This document shows positions 1 through 8,032 of a stretch of 59,748 nt of DNA, one piece after another (within the stretch, counting starts at the first letter, position 1; each line of letters starts with the position of its first letter). A program made the position numbers and the translations under genes. The stretch covers positions 1 to 59,748 of the forward strand of contig DDLS01000004.1 of the NCBI GenBank assembly GCA_002340255.1, given 5' to 3'. The stretch comes from Cyanobacteria bacterium UBA2566. GTDB taxonomy: Bacteria > Cyanobacteriota > Cyanobacteriia > Cyanobacteriales > Desertifilaceae. The notes beneath the pieces were generated by a model. That model was not told the DNA's origin. It did no database searches and worked only from the letters and a program-made list of their open reading frames with translations.

Positions 1-246
1 ATTCATAAAAGGGAATCTATTCTGAGCAAAATTGAAGCAGTGGGGGCGAGTGTCATGTATTTATCTCCCTACTCTCCAGATTTTAATCCGATTGAAATGT
101 GGGGGTCACAACTAAAGTCTTTTATTCTAGCTTTTGCTCCGACTACTCCCTTTATGATTGATACTCTTCTGGCTGTAGCCCTTGACTTAATTAATCCTAA
201 ACATTTAAGAAATTGGTTTGCTCATTGTTGTTATTGTACCTTATAA
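1..246 (+). CDS. IS630-family transposase, C-terminal part (partial)
   Basis: The frame is open from the first base to a TAA at 244-246. It carries the last catalytic segment of an IS630/Tc1-mariner DDE transposase: a His-Lys-Arg stretch, then SPYSPDFNPIEMWGSQLK, in which the Glu is the third acidic residue of the triad. The N-terminal HTH part and the first two Asp residues are outside the window. The visible part has no stop codon, unlike the copy at 2.3-2.9 kb, so this copy could be functional. That cannot be judged from the fragment. Confidence 0.85.
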   Translation: MHKRESILSKIEAVGASVMYLSPYSPDFNPIEMWGSQLKSFILAFAPTTPFMIDTLLAVALDLINPKHLRNWFAHCCYCTL

Positions 247-263
247 CAGCGCGAAGCGCTGTA
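1..263 (+). mobile_element. IS630-type insertion sequence, right end (cut by window edge)
   Basis: This is the 3' end of an element whose transposase runs to 246, followed by a terminal palindrome (CAGCGCGAAGCGCTG) that ends near TA at 262-263. The element at 2241-3276 has the same terminal palindrome and a nearly identical transposase C-terminus in the opposite orientation, so both belong to one family. The rest lies outside the window. Confidence 0.8.
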
Positions 264-544
264 ACCTCGTTCGATCAGGAGAAAACAAACAATACTGCCT
301 GATAACAATAAAAAGACAAGCCAACCCATCGCTTTTTTTAATACGATTGTCAACCATAATCGATTCTCTTGCGAAAAAACGATATTTTTTACTTTTAAAC
401 GTTTTATCTGCCATACCTTTTGTAGAATATATCACACTGTTTGTTTTTGGTCAATCACAATATCGATCGCGATCGCCTCTTCCCATTTCCCGAAAGACAA
501 AGCATCTCTTGTCTTTCGGGGGTTTCGGGTCATCTAAGATTAGG
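247..544. other. Intergenic region with a 12-bp perfect hairpin
   Basis: I see no gene in these 298 bases. They hold the end of the IS630 element and a perfect hairpin at 489-520: CCCGAAAGACAA, an 8-nt loop, TTGTCTTTCGGG. The hairpin lies just past the hemJ stop codon and could end or stabilise that transcript, but no T-tract follows it in the hemJ direction, so a Rho-independent terminator is not proven. Confidence 0.5.
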
Positions 545-1135
545 TTAACTGGCTGATGAAGCCGATGTTTTTTGTTCAATCTGTTCCAACATTTTTTCCT
601 TATCTTGGCGACGTTTCTTCGCATAAAGTTGAATCGCAGCTACCATCGACACAACCAGCCCAAAAATGAGCCAAGTTGTTAAATCTAAAGGTAAACTTCC
701 CTTAAATACAGCCAAAAGAACGATAACAACTAACAACACTGTTGGGGCTTCATTTAAAGCGCGAAATTGTTGACCTGTCCAGTTGCATTCACCAGATGCT
801 AACCGTTTCATAATGTGTCCACAATAGAAATGATAGGCCAGTAACGCAGTAACCAGAGCTAGTTTAATATGTAGCCAACCCGACTTTAAAATTTCCGGTT
901 CTGTAGAAATTAAACCAATCGCCATTGCCACGGTAACGGCCATTCCAGGCATGGTAATAATATGATAGAGGCGCTTTTCCATAATTTTGTATTGCGCCTT
1001 GAGAATGGTTTGTGCCGGTTCATCTCGTTCTGAGGCTTCAGCATGGTAAACAAAGAGACGAACTAAATAAAACAAGCCTGCAAACCAGACCACAACACCG
1101 ATCAGGTGGAATGCTTTAAACCAAAAATAAGCCAT
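545..1135 (-). CDS. hemJ: HemJ-type protoporphyrinogen IX oxidase
   Basis: HemJ is the membrane protoporphyrinogen IX oxidase used by most cyanobacteria in place of HemY/HemG. It supplies protoporphyrin IX for heme and chlorophyll. The protein (196 residues from this start) begins with MAYFWFKAFHLIGVVVWFAGLFY in pieces typical of the family: an early conserved His followed by a membrane helix, then about three more hydrophobic helices and a Lys/Arg-rich, Glu-rich cytoplasmic tail. The frame extends 10 codons upstream (to 1165), but the internal ATG at 1135 matches the usual HemJ N-terminus, so I chose it. It is monocistronic between IS630 debris and a Uma2 gene. The family call is firm; activity is inferred. 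Confidence 0.88.
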   Translation of the reverse strand: MAYFWFKAFHLIGVVVWFAGLFYLVRLFVYHAEASERDEPAQTILKAQYKIMEKRLYHIITMPGMAVTVAMAIGLISTEPEILKSGWLHIKLALVTALLAYHFYCGHIMKRLASGECNWTGQQFRALNEAPTVLLVVIVLLAVFKGSLPLDLTTWLIFGLVVSMVAAIQLYAKKRRQDKEKMLEQIEQKTSASSAS

Positions 1136-1402
1136 AAAAGGTGTTCTTATCGAGCAACTCATCAAGGCGAGTTTAAGATTTCTCTTGGGTCAACAGGGCG
1201 ATCGCGTAACAAAAGTTAATATACTTTTTAGGGAGTAGAGAGTGCAATTGCTGATTGTGTAGTGCCTTGATCTCACTAAATTAGTGCATGAGATGTGAGG
1301 GATTCACCCAGTGTAAACCATCAGACAATGATAATCCTGATGTTCTTCCAGATACGCCAAATTGGCGATCGCACTTTAATAGATTTATGCTGATAAACAG
1401 TG

Positions 1403-1999
1403 CTACTTTTTTTCACTTCCTTCATCCTCTAACTCTAAAACAACATCTTCATAAATAGCATTTAGCGATAACGTAATTCCCAAACTCATCAACTCAATCG
1501 TATCACCTTCACTGTAAGGAATGAATCGCCACTCTCGAACAGCATCCCGCCGAAAAATCTCAACTGTTTTGGTTTCAGAACTCACTAAAACATATTCTTG
1601 TAGCGTTGAGAGACGACGGTACAGGGCGAACTTCCCCCCGCGATCGTAAGCCTCCGTACTTGGAGAAAGCACTTCAATAATGATGCAGGGATAGCGGATA
1701 AATTCTCGGGCGGTGCGATCGCGATCGTCGCAGCTAATACTAAGATCTGGATAGGTAAACGGTCCCTCATCGGTGATGCCCACCTTGGCATCAGAGTTAC
1801 GCACTTTGCAGCGCCCCCGTAACGGTTCTCGCAGGAGGCTTGCCAAATTTAGGGCAATATCTGCATGGGGCAGTGTTCCCCCTGCCATCGCAAACACTTC
1901 CCCATTAAAATATTCGTAGCGTAGGGGTTGTTGGACTTCCCATTCCAAATATTCCTGCGCTGTTAAGCGGGGGACAACTCTGGCAGTACCTTGCGTCAT
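1403..1999 (-). CDS. Uma2 family endonuclease-like protein (DUF820)
   Basis: This 198-residue protein is of the Uma2/DUF820 family, which has a PD-(D/E)XK restriction-endonuclease fold and is greatly expanded in cyanobacteria; the cellular role is unsettled. Visible family marks are the N-terminal LTAQEYLEWE, YEYFNGEVFAMAGGT (the Glu is a likely active-site residue), the PDLSISC segment, then the CIIIEVLSPSTEAYDRGGKFALYR core in which the Asp, Glu and Lys form the nuclease-like motif. The length is normal. No partner gene is next to it. Its upstream region carries the nested palindrome at 2034-2122. Confidence 0.88.
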   Translation of the reverse strand: MTQGTARVVPRLTAQEYLEWEVQQPLRYEYFNGEVFAMAGGTLPHADIALNLASLLREPLRGRCKVRNSDAKVGITDEGPFTYPDLSISCDDRDRTAREFIRYPCIIIEVLSPSTEAYDRGGKFALYRRLSTLQEYVLVSSETKTVEIFRRDAVREWRFIPYSEGDTIELMSLGITLSLNAIYEDVVLELEDEGSEKK

Positions 2000-2033
2000 G
2001 GCATATTACCCAAAAAATATGTTTCCATTTTAG

Positions 2034-2122
2034 CAATACCTTCGCCATTTTCCCGTAGGTTGGGTTTCGTTCCTCAACCCAACCTACGAATCAAGGCATT
2101 TTTGGTTTTGGCGAAGGTATTG
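2034..2122. repeat. Nested intergenic palindrome (MITE-like)
   Basis: A 13-bp perfect outer inverted repeat (CAATACCTTCGCC at 2034-2046, GGCGAAGGTATTG at 2110-2122) encloses an inner 13-bp perfect inverted repeat (CGTAGGTTGGGTT at 2054-2066, AACCCAACCTACG at 2076-2088). The inner unit is the GTAGGTTGGGTT type of intergenic repeat common in cyanobacterial genomes. No protein is encoded. Confidence 0.7.
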
Positions 2123-2257
2123 TCTTTAGGGGAAGTATAGCAAGCGATCGCAAGATGGTTGACTCTCAAGCATTTTCTTACAAAATTATCGATCGCAATC
2201 TCGGCATAGTCGATCCAGTGCCATATTGGCCTTTGACACTTACAGCGCTTCGCGCTG

Positions 2258-2865
2258 TCATGAGATACAGTAACAACAATGAGCAAACCAATTTCTCAAA
2301 TGTTCCGGATTAATTAAGTCAAGGGCTACAGCCAAAAGAGTATCAATCATAGCGGGGGTAGTTGGAGAAAAATCCATAATAAAAGACTTCAGTTGTGACC
2401 CCCACATTTCAATTGGATTAAAATCTGGAGAGTAGGGAGATAAATAGATGACACTTGCGCCAACCGCTTCAATTTTCTTGACAATAGATTCCCTTTTATG
2501 AATCGCCAATTTATCCATGAAAATGACTGCCCCTGGTCATAATTTAGGAACAAGAAAAGGGTCAATAAAGACCTTAAAAGCAGCGGTGTATAAAGAGCCA
2601 TCAAGGGTCATCAAAGCTAAAACTTTATCTTGAGTAATCGCCCCAACTAAGGTAACTTTTTCTCCTCGATAAAAAGGTTTCATTTCCCTGACTCTTGTCC
2701 CTACCTCTGAGTGGCTATAAGGGCAATTTTCTCCCAGTAGAATCCCCGTTTTGTCTATAAATACTAAGTTCTCTGGCTCTATCTCTTTAACGTTTTCCCC
2801 CTATTCTACTCTCAATTTTTGTCCTCTTTGAGTTGCTGCTTGACTACTGCATCGTGTTTTTTTTA
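2258..2865 (-). pseudogene. IS630 transposase orfB (catalytic part), two nonsense mutations
   Basis: Read downstream of orfA in the +1 frame, this region gives a DDE transposase catalytic domain. The first Asp is in FIDKTGILLG (usually DETG), the second in FMDKLAIHK, and the Glu in FNPIEMWGSQLK. Two in-frame stops interrupt it: TAG where the family normally has Tyr before a Trp-Glu (near 2800), and TGA where the family has Trp in VPKLWPGAV (near 2540). The copy is dead. The shift from orfA occurs at a run of eight A residues (minus strand, about 2858-2865), a plausible slippage site in an intact relative. Confidence 0.75.
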
Positions 2866-3209
2866 CGAGATAGTCCTAATTTTTGTAAACACCGCCACAT
2901 GGCTGTAGCACTCACCCAATTTCCTGTGAGTTCTGCAAATAATTCACACAGTTCGGCTAAAGTCGCATCTTGATGTTGTGCCACCAACTCTTTGACTTGT
3001 TGTTGAGATTCAGCATTATTCAGATAACTTAACTGGGGTTTTACTGGACGTTTCGGCTCTACATGTCCCTCATTTTTTTGTTGTTTTACTAATTTTTGCA
3101 CTAAGCTTTTGCTTACCGAAAACCTCCTAGATACTTGTCTAATTGAGTTTTTTTCGATTAAATTAGCTTTGACTATTTTTTCTCGTAAATCTACTGAATA
3201 TGCTTTCAT
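2844..3209 (-). CDS. IS630 orfA, N-terminal helix-turn-helix part of transposase
   Basis: This 121-residue protein is the DNA-binding half of an IS630 transposase. It begins MKAYSVDLREKIV, followed by an HTH (IRQVSRRFSVSKSLVQKLVK), a Lys/Arg-Pro linker, and a second helical domain (DATLAELCELFAELTG...SATAMWRCLQKLGLSRKK). It is intact, but its catalytic partner frame is broken, so on its own it could at most bind IS ends. It ends at TAG right after the A8 run where frameshifting into orfB would be expected. Confidence 0.82.
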   Translation of the reverse strand: MKAYSVDLREKIVKANLIEKNSIRQVSRRFSVSKSLVQKLVKQQKNEGHVEPKRPVKPQLSYLNNAESQQQVKELVAQHQDATLAELCELFAELTGNWVSATAMWRCLQKLGLSRKKNTMQ

Positions 3210-3263
3210 TTCCTCTTAAGATCCCTCAAATTTCTTCACCTTACATTGTACCTCAATACAGCG

Positions 3264-3437
3264 CTACGCGCTGTATTGATTACGAAAGCGAACTAATTCG
3301 TTAAATGTAGGGTTAGGATTGCGGAGTACTTTGATAATGACTGAACTCTTATTACTTTGTTCAAGCCCTTGATAGACTAGGGTACGATGTCCACTGTAAA
3401 TTATAGAACTTTCTTCATAGTCCGGTAAGTTCAACAT
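3264..3437 (-). pseudogene. Ser/Thr-kinase-like gene, N-terminal 55 codons cut off by IS630
   Basis: The frame starts at ATG 3437 with a good ribosome site (GGAGAAA) and reads MLNLPDYEES, then IIYSGHRTLVYQG and SSVIIKVLRNPNPTFNELVRFRNQY. This resembles the kinase N-lobe of large cyanobacterial trifunctional Ser/Thr kinase - AAA ATPase - histidine kinase proteins: a glycine-loop-like strand, the VIIK lysine, and the PTFNELVRFRNEY helix. Reading stops at TAG inside the inserted terminal repeat. The flank beyond the IS (minus strand below 2240) does not continue the kinase sequence that I would expect, so the rest is deleted or too diverged to read. Confidence 0.6.
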
Positions 3438-3502
3438 TTTATTTTCTCCGAGTTATCATTAGTCAGAAAAAGGATAGGAATAAGACATAAATTGATGCTA
3501 GA

Positions 3503-3520
3503 ATTATCGTAATTGATAAT
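3503..3520. promoter_or_regulatory. Zur/Fur-box-like dyad upstream of the Fur-family gene
   Basis: ATTATC (3503-3508) and GATAAT (3515-3520) form an inverted repeat with a 6-nt spacer, about 125 bp before the regulator start. Cyanobacterial Zur boxes are built on TGATAATnATTATCA. The half-sites here have the same hexamers, but the orientation and spacing differ. Other GTTATCAT-type sequences lie at about 3452 and 3577. Autoregulation is inferred. Confidence 0.4.
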
Positions 3521-3642
3521 CTGGGTTAAGATTAGCATATACAGATCGTCGATTGAACAATAGTCTCAAACCCGTTATCATAAACAATTACTCGTGCTTC
3601 TTATATCAGTGAGAGGTGAAAAACCTATCTCATGGGTTGGTC

Positions 3643-4041
3643 ATGACATCTAAGTATACTCGCAGTCAACAAAAAATTATTACACTTCTCAAAGACATTC
3701 AGCGATCGCTCTCTGCTCAGGATATCTACGTTGAACTGCGCAGTCGCAGTCAAACGACTGGACTAGCCACTATCTATCGCGCTCTAGAAGGACTCAAACA
3801 AAAAGGTGCGATTCAATCTCGCACCTTGACTAATGGGGAAGCCGTGTATACCTCTATTGAACAGGATCGACACCATTTAACCTGTTTAAAATGTGGTCAA
3901 TCAATTATGCTCCCTGAATGTCCAGTTCATGACTTAGAAATCGCTCTACAACAATCCTACGAGTTCAAAATTTTTTATCATACCCTGGAGTTCTTTGGAC
4001 TCTGTGAACAATGTCAATTGTTACCTACTTCAGAGCTTTGA
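3643..4041 (+). CDS. Fur-family transcriptional regulator, likely Zur/FurB type
   Basis: This is a metal-sensing repressor of the Fur superfamily (132 residues from ATG 3643). The winged-helix N-terminus reads YTRSQQKIITLLKDIQRSLSAQDIYVELR and then GLATIYRALEGLKQKG, the family recognition helix. The C-terminal dimer domain has HHLTCLKCG and CEQC, two CxxC pairs for structural zinc. The SAQDIYVEL front and short form resemble cyanobacterial Zur (FurB) more than FurA or PerR. An in-frame GTG at 3616 would add nine atypical residues, so I prefer 3643. The gene converges on and overlaps the SPFH gene by 12 bp. Confidence 0.8.
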   Translation: MTSKYTRSQQKIITLLKDIQRSLSAQDIYVELRSRSQTTGLATIYRALEGLKQKGAIQSRTLTNGEAVYTSIEQDRHHLTCLKCGQSIMLPECPVHDLEIALQQSYEFKIFYHTLEFFGLCEQCQLLPTSEL

Positions 4042-5067
4042 AGAGGGCGATCGCAAAGCTTGTAAATCTTGGTCTAACTCAGAAGGTATCGTATTCAATG
4101 CTCCTGAGTCTAACGAAGTCGTTGCATCACCGACAATTGAGCGCATTCCTTCTAGGGCAGACGGAATACTCCGAGGGTCCATAAACATCACCTTACTGCT
4201 CTCGCTACTGCCTATTTGCATACCCATTTCCATGTAGTTTTGGGCAATTAAAAATTGCAGTGCATCCTTTGCCCTTGGATCGGTTTTCAGCATCTTCGTC
4301 ACAATTTGCATGGCTTCGGCTGTTCCTTGAGCTTTTAATACCGCTTGTTGCCGTTCCGCTTGCGCCCTTAAAACAGTGGCTTTTTGTTGCGCTTCTGCAT
4401 CTAAAATCGCTGCTTTTTGCCGCGCTTCTGCATCTAAAACTTGGGCTTCTGCCCGACCTTTTGCACTGTTAACGGCGGAATCTCTTTCCCCTTCCGACGT
4501 TAAAATGGCTGCCCGTTTTTTGCGCTCGGCAGACATTTGTAGTTCCATGGAATCTTGCACGGCTTTAGAGGGCACAATATCCCGCAATTCCACCCGCGTG
4601 ACTTTCACCCCCCAAGGATCGGTGGCAATATCCAATTCTCGCAAGAGAGCTTCATTAACCTCCGAACGTGCGGTAAAGGTTTGGTCTAACTCTAATTTAC
4701 CCATTTCGGCGCGGATTTGAGTTAGCACGAGATTGGTCATTGCCGCGTGCAAATTTTCTACCTTATAATAGGCTTTTTCTAAATCCATGATCCGCCAATA
4801 GACGACTGCATCGACGCTAATCGATACATTATCGCGGGTAATACATTGTTGGGCGGGTACATCAAGAACTTTTTCGCGAGTGGTTTCTTTGAAGGAAATA
4901 GACTCCATTATAGGGATCAAATAATTTAAACCCGGTTCGAGTTTCTTACCATTATATTTACCCCAACTTTCCACAAGCATCTGTTCGCTTTGCTTAACCA
5001 CTTTGACGCAAGACAAAGCACTACCACCGACAAAAAGAGCGACGAGTAATCCAAATAGTTCACCCAT
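4030..5067 (-). CDS. qmcA: SPFH/band-7 domain protein (paraslipin/QmcA type)
   Basis: This 345-residue member of the stomatin/prohibitin/flotillin superfamily forms oligomeric rings on membranes. It has one N-terminal membrane segment (LFGLLVALFVGGSALSC), then an SPFH domain with VKQSEQMLVESWGKY, PGLNYLIPIMESI and the RDNVSISVDAVVYWRI strand. A long Ala/Glu/Gln/Arg coiled coil follows (about residues 180-250, with repeated AEAQQKA-type units), then a paraslipin tail (LQFLIAQNYMEMG). It is transcribed 33 nt after an NfeD gene, the standard partner, so the two are probably an operon acting on membrane quality control or microdomain organisation (inference from family). Confidence 0.88.
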   Translation of the reverse strand: MGELFGLLVALFVGGSALSCVKVVKQSEQMLVESWGKYNGKKLEPGLNYLIPIMESISFKETTREKVLDVPAQQCITRDNVSISVDAVVYWRIMDLEKAYYKVENLHAAMTNLVLTQIRAEMGKLELDQTFTARSEVNEALLRELDIATDPWGVKVTRVELRDIVPSKAVQDSMELQMSAERKKRAAILTSEGERDSAVNSAKGRAEAQVLDAEARQKAAILDAEAQQKATVLRAQAERQQAVLKAQGTAEAMQIVTKMLKTDPRAKDALQFLIAQNYMEMGMQIGSSESSKVMFMDPRSIPSALEGMRSIVGDATTSLDSGALNTIPSELDQDLQALRSPSSKL

Positions 5068-5100
5068 GAGAAAACCTCCATATTATCACATGCAAATGAT

Positions 5101-5538
5101 TTAAGAATTGAGCATTTTTTGGGGAATTACAATTAAAGTATTTCCTTCTCGACGGAGAACGTAAACCATTTCATCAGGAGCGATCGCCCCTTGGGGGTCA
5201 TCGCACATAGCCCGCCAAGAATTCCCTTCGTATAACACTCGTCCCGGTTGACCGGGTAAAATTTGAGTTAAGGTTTGTGCTTCTTTGGAATCTTGAATAC
5301 TATAGGCAGTCCGCTTGGGTAAGAGTTTGCGAGATCCCAAGACTAACCCCAAAGAGAACACCATCCAAAGGCCAATTTGTATCCCTAACGTTAATTGAGG
5401 AAACAAGAAGGCAACCCCAGCCACCGCCAAAGCTCCAAGTCCCATCATTAATTCGATAAAAGCAGTGGGGGTTACCAGTTCCATCGCGCAGAGGATAAAG
5501 CCAGCAATCAGCCAAATAAATACAGGATTGAGAGCCAT
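5101..5538 (-). CDS. NfeD family membrane protein
   Basis: This 145-residue NfeD short form has an N-terminal membrane helix pair (FIWLIAGFILCAMELVTPTAF, then GLGALAVAGVAFLFP) and a third helix (IGLWMVFSLGLVLGSRKLLP). The OB-fold C-terminus includes GQPGRVLYEGNSWRAM and DEMVYVLRREGNTLIVIP, the usual NfeD-C pattern. It lacks the ClpP-like protease domain found in long NfeD proteins. NfeD and SPFH proteins are co-encoded across bacteria and thought to work together; the SPFH gene follows 33 nt downstream. Confidence 0.9.
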   Translation of the reverse strand: MALNPVFIWLIAGFILCAMELVTPTAFIELMMGLGALAVAGVAFLFPQLTLGIQIGLWMVFSLGLVLGSRKLLPKRTAYSIQDSKEAQTLTQILPGQPGRVLYEGNSWRAMCDDPQGAIAPDEMVYVLRREGNTLIVIPQKMLNS

Positions 5539-5663
5539 GCTGATTTTACGAACACAGGGTTGAGTCAGAAAAGAGGATCGATGAATCCCTAAAAATAGCC
5601 TAATCTATGCAAAGAGCGATCGCGTCGAATAATTAACCTAATCTTTAGGGTTGGAGGGTTTGT

Positions 5664-7487
5664 ATGAACACATCCAAGTGCTATCTCTGGGCAGTCAAGG
5701 GATCGTCAATTCCTGTGGGGGAAATTGTCGCTAACCGATATCAGGTGGTTGGGCCCCAAATTTGGCAGGATACTCAACCTCAAAGCTTGCCCCCGATCCC
5801 CGATCTCTCCGATCCAAAAGTATTAGCCTATTTACATCTGGCTTCCTATCTTCTCCATCTACCCCAACTCTACGGCAGTGTGGAAATCCCCGGTCATCCC
5901 CTCATCCTACTGCTCGATCGCATCCCTATCACTCCAGACGGAACCCTCTACCCCTCCATTACCGAAACTTGGCCCCAAACTCCCCCTGTGCGTCAAGTCT
6001 ATTGGTTATGGCAATTAAGTCAACTCTGGAACCCCTTAAACGCCTTTCAAGCTGGGGCAAGTCTACTAACGGCAGACAATATCCGAGTGCAAGGCTGGCG
6101 AATTCACCTACGAGAATTGATTTTTACTTCGTCACCCCCGAATGTAGCCGTCCTCTCTCGCTGTTGGCAAACCTGGATAGAGGGCTGTAGTTCCGATATC
6201 CAGGAACGACTGAGTACCCTATGTCAGGAGATCGAGGAAGGTAAACGTTGGGACACGATCTCAGCTTCCTTGAATCAGATGTTATTAGAATTAGCGGCAG
6301 AATTACCCTTAAAAATTACGACTTCTGGGGGGACAGACGCAGGCACGGTGCGATCGCATAATGAAGATAGCTGTTATCCAATTGCGGTTTCCCAAAATGG
6401 CAATCTTACCCCAGAATTCGATCGGATTCGGGAATTGGCGATCGTTTGTGACGGACTCGATGGTCATGAAGGGGGCGAAGTCGCCAGCGAGTTGGCCGTG
6501 CGCAGCGTCAAATTACAAGTACAAGGATTACTCTTAGAATTGGCAGAACAAACGGAAGTGGTCGAGCCAACCATCTGGATTGACCATATGACCTCTGTGA
6601 TTCGCATTGTTAATAATCTGATTGCGACCCAAAATGATATGAAGGGGCGCTCTGGCCGGGAAAGAATGGCCACTACCCTAGTGATGGCTCTGCAAATTGC
6701 CCAAACCGTAAAAACAGCCTTTGGTTTAGATTTTCCCAACGCCCACGAACTCTATTTAGCCCATGTCGGCGATAGCCGCGCCTATTGGATTACGCCCGAT
6801 TATTGTCAATTATTAACCCAGGATGATGATTTTGCCCATTGGCAAGTGACGAAAGGCGAGTGTTGCCACCGTCAAGCCGCCGCTCAGGATAATGCCATGC
6901 AACTGATTCAGGCCTTGGGAGTGCAACATGCGGATAACCATGAATTAGTACCCCATGTGCAACGGTTAATTATCGAAGAAGATGGGCTTTTACTCTTATG
7001 CTCCGATGGATTAAGCGATCGCCATACTATAGAACAATATTGGCAACAAGAGATTCACCCCATTTTTGCGGGTCAGATTACGTTAGAAGAGGCCGTTAAT
7101 CGCTGGTTAGAGTTAGGAAGATCGGACCAGAATCCCGATAATGTATCGGTGGTCTTAATGTATTGTCAGGTTTCTCCACAAGAAGAGAGAGAACCGTCCG
7201 TTCTCCAGTCAGGAACTGAGCCAAAATCCTTATCGACAGGAACGATTAATGCCGAGTTATCTTTACCCGAATCTCCAGAGTTTGTTTTTCAGCAAGTGAT
7301 TCCAGAACCTGAAGCAGAGCCAGCACTAGCGGCTCCTCAACCGGAAAAACACCCATCCAAGCGAGTTGGGGCAATCGTTTGGGGATTGCTCTTACTATTA
7401 CTCCTGGGAGCCGGGTTTGGACTCTGGTATTCTGGGTTAATTGAGATTCCTGGGTTGAATGCTCCGCAACCTAGACAGAAGGACTAA
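5664..7487 (+). CDS. PP2C-type Ser/Thr protein phosphatase, membrane-tethered
   Basis: This 607-residue protein has three parts. Residues 1-210 are a cyanobacterial front region with VANRYQVVGPQIW, vaguely like a kinase N-lobe but without catalytic motifs. Residues about 215-500 are a PP2C phosphatase: SGGTDAGTVRSHNEDS (motif 1 with a metal-binding Asp), VCDGLDGHEGGEVAS (the usual DGMGGH with Leu-Asp), HVGDSRAYW, LLCSDGLSDR and DNVSVVLM. The acidic and Pro-rich linker leads to a C-terminal membrane helix (AIVWGLLLLLLLGAGFGLWY) and a short tail. It dephosphorylates Ser/Thr targets in a Mn/Mg-dependent way. The target is unknown and no kinase is adjacent. Confidence 0.85.
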   Translation: MNTSKCYLWAVKGSSIPVGEIVANRYQVVGPQIWQDTQPQSLPPIPDLSDPKVLAYLHLASYLLHLPQLYGSVEIPGHPLILLLDRIPITPDGTLYPSITETWPQTPPVRQVYWLWQLSQLWNPLNAFQAGASLLTADNIRVQGWRIHLRELIFTSSPPNVAVLSRCWQTWIEGCSSDIQERLSTLCQEIEEGKRWDTISASLNQMLLELAAELPLKITTSGGTDAGTVRSHNEDSCYPIAVSQNGNLTPEFDRIRELAIVCDGLDGHEGGEVASELAVRSVKLQVQGLLLELAEQTEVVEPTIWIDHMTSVIRIVNNLIATQNDMKGRSGRERMATTLVMALQIAQTVKTAFGLDFPNAHELYLAHVGDSRAYWITPDYCQLLTQDDDFAHWQVTKGECCHRQAAAQDNAMQLIQALGVQHADNHELVPHVQRLIIEEDGLLLLCSDGLSDRHTIEQYWQQEIHPIFAGQITLEEAVNRWLELGRSDQNPDNVSVVLMYCQVSPQEEREPSVLQSGTEPKSLSTGTINAELSLPESPEFVFQQVIPEPEAEPALAAPQPEKHPSKRVGAIVWGLLLLLLLGAGFGLWYSGLIEIPGLNAPQPRQKD

Positions 7488-7633
7488 TTTCGTTTTCCTC
7501 TTCTCTAGGTTGCCTATCGAGTCCTTGCGTACACTGAGTTCCACTTTTATGAGAGAATCAAAGATTGTACTCAATTAACAAAAACGTTAACTGAAAAGCA
7601 AGTTGAGCTTATATTATTGTGGAGCAAAAGTAT

Positions 7634-7882
7634 ATGAGTGTAAAAGTTGGCGATCGCGTTCGGGTCAAAACACCTTTAGTTATTTATCATCATCCCCAAC
7701 ATCGCAATGAACCGTTCGATCTCAAGGGTGAGGAAGGGGAGGTGATTAATTTAGCTTCTACATACAATTGGAAAGGAGAAGAAGTGAGCATCAGTGCGAA
7801 TTTCCCTGTCGTTGTTCAATTTCCAAACATTGGTAAGCGGTTTAAAGCCCATTTGAAAGAAGATGAATTAGAAGTCATTTAA
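7634..7882 (+). CDS. ftrV: Ferredoxin-thioredoxin reductase, variable chain
   Basis: FtrV is the small SH3-like variable subunit of ferredoxin:thioredoxin reductase, which passes photosynthetic electrons to thioredoxin; the catalytic FtrC subunit is not in this window. The protein (82 residues) reads VKVGDRVRVKTPLVIYHHPQ, then FDLKGEEGEV and a closing FPVVVQF...FKAHLKEDELEVI, all hallmarks of the family. A GTG at 7619 is in frame, but ATG 7634 has a GGAG motif 10 bases upstream and gives the normal N-terminus. Confidence 0.93.
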   Translation: MSVKVGDRVRVKTPLVIYHHPQHRNEPFDLKGEEGEVINLASTYNWKGEEVSISANFPVVVQFPNIGKRFKAHLKEDELEVI

Positions 7883-8032
7883 TGGGGAATCGGGAATGGG
7901 GAATAGGTAAGGGTTTATCTATGCGTCCCCGTATCCCCGTGTCCCTGCTTCCCCCATTCTCCCCACTCCCGACTCAAGTGTTACAGTAATGGGTATCCTG
8001 CGATCGCACCCTAGCGTAAATGTAGCAAGTCT

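Larger units (their letters stand above)
2241..3276 (-). mobile_element. Decayed IS630-type element, about 1.03 kb
   Basis: Both ends begin with TACAGCGC plus a hairpin-forming segment (TACAGCGCTTCGCGCTG at 2241 and, on the other strand, TACAGCGCGTAGCGCTG from about 3275). They continue with similar subterminal sequence, giving imperfect inverted repeats of about 30 bp. IS630 elements insert at TA, which fits the TA at both borders. The element carries an orfA at 2844-3209 and a broken orfB. It sits inside a Ser/Thr-kinase-like gene, whose first 55 codons remain at 3264-3437. Confidence 0.82.

Noticed and set aside
489..520. Rho-independent terminator for hemJ
   Set aside because: The hairpin is perfect, but no T-tract follows it in the direction of hemJ transcription. 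It is kept only as a hairpin within the intergenic entry.
2074..2286. 70-codon minus-strand frame at the left IS630 border
   Set aside because: It starts inside the IS end and runs through the nested palindrome. The middle (CQRPIWHWIDYAEIAIDNFVRK in pieces) has some protein look, but I could not connect it to the interrupted kinase or any family.
5762..6739. Additional frames over the PP2C gene
   Set aside because: They overlap a clearly conserved phosphatase and have no domain features.
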